The position numbers and the translations under genes are program-made. Below, piece after piece: positions 6,156 through 11,816 of a stretch of 13,211 nucleotides of DNA. Each line of letters begins with the position of its first letter. Position 1 is the first letter of the stretch. The notes beneath the pieces were generated by a model. The model did no database searches, was not told where the DNA came from, and worked only from the letters and a program-made list of their open reading frames with translations. The stretch is from Desulfobacterales bacterium (GTDB lineage Bacteria; Desulfobacterota; Desulfobacteria; Desulfobacterales; UBA5852): positions 1 through 13,211 of the forward strand of contig JASJBQ010000065.1 in the NCBI GenBank assembly GCA_030066455.1, written 5' to 3'.

Positions 6156-7420
6156 TCGCTCTTGTTGTCCGCCTTGTTGCCCAGGCCTTCGAATTTGTAG
6201 GTTCGCCGGATGTCGCTGATGATGCCGCCGGGCCGGAAAACCATCATCATCACTAAGATGACGCCGAAAATCAGCATGCGGTACTCGGAGAACGCCCGCA
6301 GATACTCCGGAAGGAGAATGAGGATCATCGCCCCCACGATGACGCCCAGGATCGATCCCATCCCCCCCAGCACCACCACGCAGAGAATGATGATCGATTC
6401 CCAGATGGTGAAACTGGTGGGGTTGATGAAGGTGGTCTTGGCCGCGAAGACCACCCCGCCCATGCCGGCCCAGGTGGCCCCCAGGGCGAACGCCGACAGT
6501 TTGGTACGGGTTTTGTCGATTCCCATGGCCTGGCAGGCCACCTCGTCTTCACGCAGGGCGATCCAGGCACGCCCGATGCGCGAATCCTGCAACCGACGCA
6601 CCACGAAAATGGTCATCAGGGCGAGTGCGATCATCAGAAAATAGATGAACGTCGTCGACTGCTGCAGGTTCAGGTCCAACCCCAACAAGCTCGGTTTGGG
6701 GATGTTGGCGATGCCGCTGGGGCCGAAGGAAAATTCGTTCCAGTTCTCCAGCACCAGGCGGATGATCTCGCCGAAACCAAGGGTGACGATCGCCAGGTAG
6801 TCGCCGCGCAGCCGCAGAACCGGAAAGCCCAGGAGGATGCCGAACAGGAAGGCCAGGGCCGCGCCGATGGGGAGCGCCATCCAGAAGGTGATCCCGTAAT
6901 GCACGTTGAGCAGTGCGTAGCTGTAGGCGCCCACCGCGTAAAACGCCACGTAGCCCAGATCGAGCAGCCCCGCCAACCCCACGACGATGTTGAGCCCCAG
7001 CCCCACCACCACGTAAATCAGTGCCGTGATCATGATGTTGGTCTGGTAGAGGGAGAAGACAAAGGGAAAGGCCACCACCATGACCGTCGTGGCCATCAGC
7101 CCGGGAATATAGAAGCGCGGGTTGCTCAACAGCCGCTGGGCCAGGTTCCGTTTGTCTTCACCGCCGACTTCGGCCCTCTTTTTGCCGGCCTCCTTGCGCC
7201 GGATCAGGTAGCGCCACAGAAAAGACAGGCCGAAGGCCCCGATGCCGACGCCCGCCATCCGCCACCAGTGCCATTCGATGGTCTTTTCGATCGTGTTGAC
7301 CTTGATCACCATGATCGGAAAGGTGAGAAACATAAACCAGAGCGCGGCGAGCAAAGACTTCTTGATCTCTTGGAATGTCATCATAGGCAGATGTTTCAAC
7401 CTCGGACCCGTGCCGGGCAT
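6152..7420 (-). CDS. livM: Branched-chain amino-acid ABC transporter, permease LivM
   Basis: An inner-membrane permease of up to 422 residues that pairs with LivH to form the channel. The core permease domain runs from about residue 125 to 400. It includes 'GLGLNIVVGLAGLLDLGYVAFYAVGAY' type segments (140-166), the cytoplasmic coupling loop 'RIGRAWIALREDEVACQAMGI' (281-301) that touches the ATPases, and the ending 'FRPGGI' (395-400). Ahead of it is an N-terminal part with two extra hydrophobic segments (about 21-40 and 55-72) and a charged stretch (73-98), as in other long LivM proteins. The start is uncertain: ATG at 7420 gives 422 residues, while in-frame ATGs at 7384 and 7381, at the 'MMTFQEIKKSL' sequence, may be the real ones. 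None has a clear SD. It lies 30 bp after livH and overlaps livG by 4 bp. Confidence 0.94.
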   Translation of the reverse strand: MPGTGPRLKHLPMMTFQEIKKSLLAALWFMFLTFPIMVIKVNTIEKTIEWHWWRMAGVGIGAFGLSFLWRYLIRRKEAGKKRAEVGGEDKRNLAQRLLSNPRFYIPGLMATTVMVVAFPFVFSLYQTNIMITALIYVVVGLGLNIVVGLAGLLDLGYVAFYAVGAYSYALLNVHYGITFWMALPIGAALAFLFGILLGFPVLRLRGDYLAIVTLGFGEIIRLVLENWNEFSFGPSGIANIPKPSLLGLDLNLQQSTTFIYFLMIALALMTIFVVRRLQDSRIGRAWIALREDEVACQAMGIDKTRTKLSAFALGATWAGMGGVVFAAKTTFINPTSFTIWESIIILCVVVLGGMGSILGVIVGAMILILLPEYLRAFSEYRMLIFGVILVMMMVFRPGGIISDIRRTYKFEGLGNKADNKSE

Positions 7421-7450
7421 TGAGCGCCCGTACCGCCGGCCTCGATGCGA

Positions 7451-8353
7451 TCAGACCTTGTCGGTCTGCGACCGTCCGAGAATGCCGGCCGGCCGAAAAA
7501 TCAGAATCAGCACCAGGAAAACGAAAGCGAACACGTCTTCATAGTCGCTGGAAATATATCCGGTGAAAAAACTTTCGGTCCAGCCCAGTACCAGGCTTCC
7601 CAAAACGGCGCCCGGCATGCTGCCGATCCCGCCCAGGACAGCCGCCACGAAGGCCTTGATGCCGGCGATAAAGCCCACGTAGTAATTGACCTGGCCGATG
7701 TGCGAGGCCACCAGCACGCCGCCCAGGGCGGCGATGGACGAGCCGATCACGAACGTAAACGAGATGACGCGGTTGACGTCCACCCCCACCAGCATGGCCA
7801 TGTCCCGGTCCTGGGCCACCGCGCGCATGGCCTTGCCCATGCGGGTGAATTTGATCAGCACCGTCAGCCCCACCATGACCAGTGCGGCGGCGATATAGAT
7901 GACGATCTCCGTCGAGCGCACGATGTGCTCGATGGGTTTGACGAAACCAAATTCGGGAATCAGGGAGGGGTAGGGCAGGAAATTGGAGGTCTGGGCCAGG
8001 AGGACATAGTTCTGCAGAAAGAGGGACATGCCGATGGCGCTGATCAGGGCCGACAGGCGCTGGGAGCCCCGCAGAGGTTTGTAGGCGATCTTTTCAATGG
8101 TGTACCCGTAGGCGGCTGAATAGACCATGGCCACTAAAGCGGCGATGATGATGATCGCCACCGTGTTCCAGCCCAGCAGGGTGAGCACGCTGATCACGAT
8201 CAGGCCGGTGAAGGCCCCGATCATGTAGATCTCGCCGTGGGCGAAATTGATCAGTTCAATGATGCCGTAAACCATCGTGTATCCCAGGGCGATGAGCGCG
8301 TAGATACTGCCGCGCGTCAAACCCCCCAGGAAAAGCTCCAGAAAATAATCCAT
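7451..8353 (-). CDS. livH: Branched-chain amino-acid ABC transporter, permease LivH
   Basis: A 300-residue, mostly hydrophobic permease. The family's opening block 'GLTRGSIYALIALGYTMVYG' covers residues 11-30 and is followed by the hallmark 'NFAHGE' (36-41). The second half has the cytoplasmic loop with 'FTRMGKAMRAVAQDRDMAMLVGVDVNR', which contacts the ATPase subunits, then 'LGGIGSMPGAVLGSLVLG' and the closing 'FRPAGILGR'. About eight membrane segments can be drawn. The ATG at 8353 has AGGAAA 8 bases upstream. It is the first membrane gene after the binding-protein gene, from which a 218-bp gap with a hairpin separates it. Confidence 0.96.
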   Translation of the reverse strand: MDYFLELFLGGLTRGSIYALIALGYTMVYGIIELINFAHGEIYMIGAFTGLIVISVLTLLGWNTVAIIIIAALVAMVYSAAYGYTIEKIAYKPLRGSQRLSALISAIGMSLFLQNYVLLAQTSNFLPYPSLIPEFGFVKPIEHIVRSTEIVIYIAAALVMVGLTVLIKFTRMGKAMRAVAQDRDMAMLVGVDVNRVISFTFVIGSSIAALGGVLVASHIGQVNYYVGFIAGIKAFVAAVLGGIGSMPGAVLGSLVLGWTESFFTGYISSDYEDVFAFVFLVLILIFRPAGILGRSQTDKV

Positions 8354-8520
8354 CGGCTGTGTTTCCTATTGCCGGTCCGGACATCCTCTATCCGGCACCG
8401 AATGCCGAAGCGGGCCGGTCGGTCATGCCGGGCCGGCTGCCGCTGCGATCACCCGTGCAAGCCATGCGCCCGCCCCAGGTAGTGAGATATGCCTTAATAG
8501 TTTATCCCGCCCTAAACACA
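8354..8520 (-). other. livK-livH intergenic leader, no gene seen
   Basis: This GC-rich stretch lies between the hairpin after livK and the livH start. I see no supported reading frame. It carries the livH ribosome binding site (AGGAAA, 8367-8362, minus strand) and several short CCGG-containing self-complementary pieces. I found no convincing second promoter, so livHMGF is probably read through from the livK promoter. Confidence 0.4.
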
Positions 8521-8553
8521 TCAGGGGCCGGCACCCGAAGGTCCGACCCCTGA
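8521..8553 (-). terminator. Intercistronic hairpin after livK, possible attenuator
   Basis: TCAGGGG (8521-8527) and CCCCTGA (8547-8553) pair perfectly. CGG (8529-8531) pairs with CCG (8543-8545) after one mismatch, and ACC (8533-8535) with GGT (8540-8542). The minus-strand sequence after it (TGTGTTTAGG) is only modestly T-rich. A stable stem just past the binding-protein stop (about 20 bases) is common in ABC import operons, where it partly stops transcription or protects the upstream mRNA so that more binding protein than permease is made. Which of these applies here is inference. Confidence 0.5.
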
Positions 8554-8571
8554 ATTTGGCATTGGGATTGA

Positions 8572-9756
8572 CTACATTTCGATGGTCGCGAAATTGCCGC
8601 CCTGGACCTGATAGACGGCAAAGCCGACGCCGATGGCGTCACCGCGTTCGTCGAACTTGATGATGCCCAGCGGCGTGGCCACCCACTCGCTCTTGAGCGC
8701 CTGGGCCAGCGCGTCGTAGTCGGTCGAGCCCGATTTCTCGATGGCGTTCAGCAGCGCCAGGGTCGCGGCGTAGGCATTCAGGTAGAAAGCGCCCGGATCC
8801 TCGCCGTGTTCCTTCTTGTGCGCCTCGATGGCTTCCATGGCGATGGGGTTCTTGGAGGTGTCCACCGGACCGGTGGCGTAGACGCCCTCGGCAAATTCAC
8901 CGGCCACCTTGATGAACGTCACGTCCTTGACGCCGTCATCGGAGATGAAGATGGTGTCCATGCCCTTTTTGCGCATCTGGGTGACGATCTTGGAGGCTTC
9001 GGGATGATAGCCGCCGAAGATCACCGCCTCGGCCTCGGAGCGCTTGACTTTCTGAACCACGGCGGAGTAGTCCACCGCGCCGGGGGTAATGCCTTCATAC
9101 AGCACCACTTCGGCACGGCTATCGGCCTCGAGAAACCCCTTGGCGAATTCAGCCAGACCCTTGCCGTAGTCGCCCTTGTCGTGCAGGACGGCCAGTTTGG
9201 TGAGGCCGAGTTTGTCCAGTGCGAAATCAACCTGCAGGCGCGCCTGGGCATCGTCGGAGGCAATGGTGCGGTAGAAGTTGGGGTAGTCGCCGCTCTGGGT
9301 CAGCGCCGGGTTGGTGGCCGAAGGGCTCATGGCGATGATGCCGGATTCCTTGTAGATCCCCAGCGCCGATTTGGTGGCGCCCGAGCAGATATGACCCACC
9401 ACCACGTGGGCCTTGTCCGTCACCAGCTTGGTGGCCGTGTTGGTGGCCACTTCCGGTTTGCAGACATCGTCCTCCACCAGCACCTCGATCTGTCGGCCGT
9501 TGATGCCGTTCATGGCATTGCGTTTTTGGACGGCCAGCTTGGCCGCCCGTACGCTGGGAATGCCGTAGGACGCCAGGTCGCCGCTGTGGGCGCCGGCCAC
9601 ACCCAGTTTGATGGGCTCGGCGGGTGCGGGGGCGGTTGCCGCCTCGGTCGGCGCTTCCGCCTTCTTTTCTTCCTGCTGGGGGCAGCCGTAAATCATCAAA
9701 CCGGCGACCGCGAGGGCAACCACGAGCACGAGGAATCTTCCAATCGGCTTTTTCAT
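8572..9756 (-). CDS. livK: Branched-chain amino-acid ABC transporter, substrate-binding lipoprotein (LivK/LivJ type)
   Basis: A 394-residue type I periplasmic binding protein, the ligand receptor of the Liv importer. Residues 1-24 form a signal sequence (Lys at 2-3, then a long hydrophobic run) ending at 'MIYGC', with Cys 25 as the likely lipid-attached residue. Tyr at the -2 position is unusual for a lipobox. A Gln/Glu/Ala/Pro-rich linker (about 26-47) follows, then the binding fold starting 'IKLGVAGAHSGDLASYGIPS'. Within it, 'DDVCKPEVATNTATKLVTDKAHVVVGHICSGAT' and 'SPSATNPALT' are the usual ligand-pocket regions. The protein ends with a beta-hairpin region containing 'KFDERGDAIGVGFAVYQVQGG'. 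The exact ligand (leucine, isoleucine, valine or another amino acid) cannot be read from the sequence. The start has an excellent SD (AAGGAGG, 9771-9765) 8 bases upstream and a good promoter. Confidence 0.94.
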   Translation of the reverse strand: MKKPIGRFLVLVVALAVAGLMIYGCPQQEEKKAEAPTEAATAPAPAEPIKLGVAGAHSGDLASYGIPSVRAAKLAVQKRNAMNGINGRQIEVLVEDDVCKPEVATNTATKLVTDKAHVVVGHICSGATKSALGIYKESGIIAMSPSATNPALTQSGDYPNFYRTIASDDAQARLQVDFALDKLGLTKLAVLHDKGDYGKGLAEFAKGFLEADSRAEVVLYEGITPGAVDYSAVVQKVKRSEAEAVIFGGYHPEASKIVTQMRKKGMDTIFISDDGVKDVTFIKVAGEFAEGVYATGPVDTSKNPIAMEAIEAHKKEHGEDPGAFYLNAYAATLALLNAIEKSGSTDYDALAQALKSEWVATPLGIIKFDERGDAIGVGFAVYQVQGGNFATIEM

Positions 9757-9816
9757 TATCCTCTCCTCCTTGAAAAAGTAACGAAAATCAGCGTTTATCG
9801 ATGATCAAACCTCATT

Positions 9817-9845
9817 CTTATAATCGCGGGGCAAGCTCCCGTCAA
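9817..9845 (-). promoter_or_regulatory. Sigma-70 promoter of the liv operon
   Basis: On the minus strand TTGACG (9845-9840) and TATAAG (9822-9817) are separated by 17 bases. Transcription would start near 9810, leaving a leader of about 54 nt before the livK ATG, which includes the consensus-like SD AAGGAGG. The rest of the gap up to the cupin stop at 9954 holds nothing I can name, and I see no terminator for the cupin there, so some read-through into liv is possible. Confidence 0.72.
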
Positions 9846-9953
9846 GATTGAATTTGGCACCTGCGGCCAGCTCTGTCGCGGCGTCATGCGGCAAACCCGA
9901 CGCCCCGGATGCATGGCGATCGGCACAGGCGCCCAAGCCGCAACCGTCAAAGG

Positions 9954-10367
9954 CTAATCGTGGTCTTGATCCGCGTAGACATTGCAGATGCAGCATAGAA
10001 ATGACCCCGGCGCCGTGTCACTCAAATTGCGCATTCCGTGCGCTTCCATGCTGGGGACGTAAACAAAATCACCCGGCCCGACTTCCGCGCTCTGGACAAC
10101 GGTTTCGGATTCGGTGTCGAATTGCCAGCATTCGAAACGGCCGCTGAGAATGTACATGGTCTGGTGATAAAAATGGTTATGAATCGGAATCCGGCCGCCC
10201 GGCTGAATCGTGAAATAGCGCAGGCCGTACTCGGGATAGCCGGTGCCGTCATCACCGCAGCTCGAAAGCCAGCGTATGCTGGTGCCGACCACGTCGCGCG
10301 GGGTGCCCTTGAAGGGAAATTTTTCGATGCTCTTCTCTTCGCAATCCTTGTAGTTTTTTACTTCCAT
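9954..10367 (-). CDS. Small single-domain cupin protein
   Basis: A 137-residue protein with one cupin barrel. Cupin motif 1 is 'PGGRIPIHNHFYHQTMYILSGRF' (56-78). It gives H63 and H65 as metal ligands, with Gln 69 where Glu is usual. Motif 2 is 'GPGDFVYVPSMEAHGMRN' (97-114), with H110 as the last ligand. Small cupins may be dioxygenases, isomerases, or sensors binding a metal or small molecule, and nothing here picks one. The C-terminus holds a dense Cys cluster, 'CCIC' at 125-128, and ends 'DQDHD'. I chose the ATG at 10367 because AAGGAGGG (10386-10379) lies 11 bases upstream. The longer frame from 10436 adds 23 residues without cupin similarity. It stands alone, divergent from nadK and upstream of livK on the same strand. 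Confidence 0.82.
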   Translation of the reverse strand: MEVKNYKDCEEKSIEKFPFKGTPRDVVGTSIRWLSSCGDDGTGYPEYGLRYFTIQPGGRIPIHNHFYHQTMYILSGRFECWQFDTESETVVQSAEVGPGDFVYVPSMEAHGMRNLSDTAPGSFLCCICNVYADQDHD

Positions 10368-10589
10368 GGTTGTTTCTTCCCTCCTTGTTGTTCGGGGCGG
10401 CAACACGCAGCCCGCCGGGAAGCGCTCCTCCGACAAGCCTGTCGCCGCATCTCAATGCACGTTTCCCTGGACCGGACGGGCTGATTGCGGCTTGACCCTC
10501 CGGGGCGAATACAGTAAGCCAAGCCGGAGAACGTCGCCATCAACCATTTGCTCGCCGGCATCTCGCGATACCCCAAGGGAGGCTCGACC

Positions 10590-11447
10590 TTGCACCCTAT
10601 CGGCCTGATCGTGAAAACCGTTCCCGAGGCCCAGCGAACCGCCGATCGCTTAGAAAGCTGGCTGCAGAGCCGCAACATCGCCTTCATGCGTATCAACCCC
10701 GACGCGATCGGAAACGACAGGCACACCTGCGACCATCCGTCCGCATCGGCTCGCGCTTTGGCCTGTGTCTTCGTGCTGGGCGGGGACGGCACGTTTCTGA
10801 GCGCGGTTCGCTGGATCGGTGAGGCGCCGGTGCCCATCCTGGGGGTCAAATTCGGGGAGGTCGGCTTCTTGGCGGAAATCGCGGCGGAAGACCTTTTTGC
10901 TGCGGCGGAAGCCGTATTGCAGCAGAATTTCGCTATCCAGCACCGCATGCGCCTGGCCGTCACCGTCAACCGCGACGGTGCCGAACGCTGCCACGAGAGC
11001 GTCCTCAACGATGTGGTGATCAACACCGGGACGCTGGCCCGCCTGGCCCTCATCCCGACCTACATCAACGACCATTATCTGACCACCTTCCGGGCCGACG
11101 GCCTGATCGTGGCTTCGCCCACCGGATCCACGGCTTACTCCATGGCGGCCGGCGGTCCTGTGGTTCACCCGCAGGTACCCGGTATCGTCATCACCCCCAT
11201 CTGTCCGTTCACCCTGACCAACCGACCGCTGGTGGTCCCGGATGCCACCCGCATCCTGATCAAGCCCGAGGAGCGCTCCCCGAATCTGATCCTGACCCTC
11301 GACGGCCAGGCCGGGCTCGAAATCCAGCACGGGGACACCATCCTGATCGCCAAGAGCCCACACCCGGTTCACATGATCCGCATCCCCGACAGCGAATACT
11401 TCGACGTGCTCAAGGGCAAGCTCAGCTGGAGCGGCGGCCGCGCCTGA
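10590..11447 (+). CDS. nadK: NAD kinase (ATP/polyphosphate-dependent), TTG start
   Basis: A 285-residue kinase that phosphorylates NAD to NADP, the source of the cell's NADP pool. The marks are the phosphate-binding 'GGDGT' (64-68), 'LNDVVINTG' (139-147) in the usual Asn-Glu/Asp position, the Gly-rich 'DGLIVASPTGSTAYSMAAGGP' (170-190), and 'TLDGQ' (236-240) near the end. I placed the start at TTG 10590 because AAGGGAGG (10575-10582) lies 7 bases before it and the conserved 'HPIGLIVK' opening follows at once. A farther TTG at 10548 has no better SD. In the usual 'GxNxGxLGFL' block, residues 85-94 read 'GVKFGEVGFL', with Lys in place of Asn. The gene is divergent from the cupin and has no clear terminator of its own. 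It is not linked to the pncB pair in this window except by pathway. Confidence 0.94.
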   Translation: MHPIGLIVKTVPEAQRTADRLESWLQSRNIAFMRINPDAIGNDRHTCDHPSASARALACVFVLGGDGTFLSAVRWIGEAPVPILGVKFGEVGFLAEIAAEDLFAAAEAVLQQNFAIQHRMRLAVTVNRDGAERCHESVLNDVVINTGTLARLALIPTYINDHYLTTFRADGLIVASPTGSTAYSMAAGGPVVHPQVPGIVITPICPFTLTNRPLVVPDATRILIKPEERSPNLILTLDGQAGLEIQHGDTILIAKSPHPVHMIRIPDSEYFDVLKGKLSWSGGRA

Positions 11448-11465
11448 ATTTATTGCCGGTGGCCC

Positions 11466-11486
11466 AAAAAACGCGACAGCGGCGTT
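11466..11486 (-). terminator. Weak minus-strand terminator-like hairpin
   Basis: Read on the minus strand, AACGC (11486-11482) pairs with GCGTT (11474-11470) around a 7-base loop and runs into T residues (the A run from 11471 down to 11466). The stem is short. It could be a second stop for transcripts coming from ahcY, or simply part of the repeat-like block that fills this gap. Confidence 0.3.
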
Positions 11487-11499
11487 ACGCTCAGCCTTC

Positions 11500-11533
11500 G
11501 GCATTGCAGCGTACGTTGAGTACGCCGCATGCC
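11500..11533. repeat. Short imperfect palindrome in the nadK-ahcY gap
   Basis: The left arm GGCATTGCAGCGTAC (11500-11514) and the right arm GTACGCCGCATGCC (11520-11533) pair over about 13 positions, with one bulged T and one A-C mismatch around the loop GTTGA. A wider pairing, GCGGCGT (11479-11485) with ACGCCGC (11522-11528), competes with it. Such a dense set of self-complementary pieces is typical of dispersed extragenic palindromes; copies elsewhere cannot be seen from this window. Confidence 0.5.
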
Positions 11534-11588
11534 TCCGACTTCGCAAGCCGTATCTCGAATTTATATGATGCATCAATCCGACGCAGCC

Positions 11589-11617
11589 AAAAAAACCAGC
11601 CACGGCCACAATGGCTG
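11589..11617 (-). terminator. Probable terminator of ahcY
   Basis: On the minus strand CAGCCA (11617-11612) pairs with TGGCTG (11602-11597), followed by G and seven T residues (the A run at 11589-11595). An alternative outer pairing, ACCAG with CTGGT, uses the same region. It is the first T-tract hairpin downstream of ahcY, about 200 bases after its stop and beyond the large palindrome. If it is the true end, the palindrome is transcribed as part of the ahcY 3' untranslated region. Confidence 0.6.
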
Positions 11618-11671
11618 CAACTGGTCCTTAGCCTGCAATGTATTCTTGGATGTTGGCCGAGCAGAAAGGTT

Positions 11672-11816
11672 GGTGTCCATTCATAAGCCGCAGGTTTGGG
11701 TTTCGAGCAAGGCCGCAGCAATTGGGCAACCGCAGGCGTAGTCGAACTACGTCGAGGATTGCCCAATTGAGAGAACGCCGCTCGGGGGCCAAAGATGCGG
11801 CTTAGGGATGGGCAGC
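11672..11816. repeat. 145-bp imperfect palindrome abutting the ahcY stop codon
   Basis: Two arms of 71 bases face each other about a single centre (position 11744) with no net insertion. About 47 of the 71 opposed positions are Watson-Crick matches. The best blocks, all centred alike, are TAAGCCGCA/TGCGGCTTA (11684-11692, 11796-11804), CAATTGGGCAA/TTGCCCAATTG (11719-11729, 11759-11769) and CGTAGT/ACTACG (11737-11742, 11746-11751) with the 3-base loop CGA. Shorter ones are TTTGG/CCAAA and CGAGC/GCTCG. A 10-by-10 unmatched loop lies at 11709-11718 opposite 11770-11779. The right arm ends at 11816, the base next to the ahcY stop. No reading frame here is convincing. Confidence 0.8.

Noticed and set aside
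8806..9804. Plus-strand open frame of 332 residues opposite livK
   Set aside because: Gly/His-rich shadow of livK, reaching into the livK ribosome binding site and leader; no recognisable domain.
9805..9996. Minus-strand 63-residue frame between the cupin and livK
   Set aside because: Starts within the cupin end in another frame and runs through the liv promoter; no supporting start site or family.
10437..10589. Promoter for nadK from TTGACC near 10493
   Set aside because: No acceptable -10 box at proper spacing; the nearest pair (TAAGCC) is too weak to annotate.
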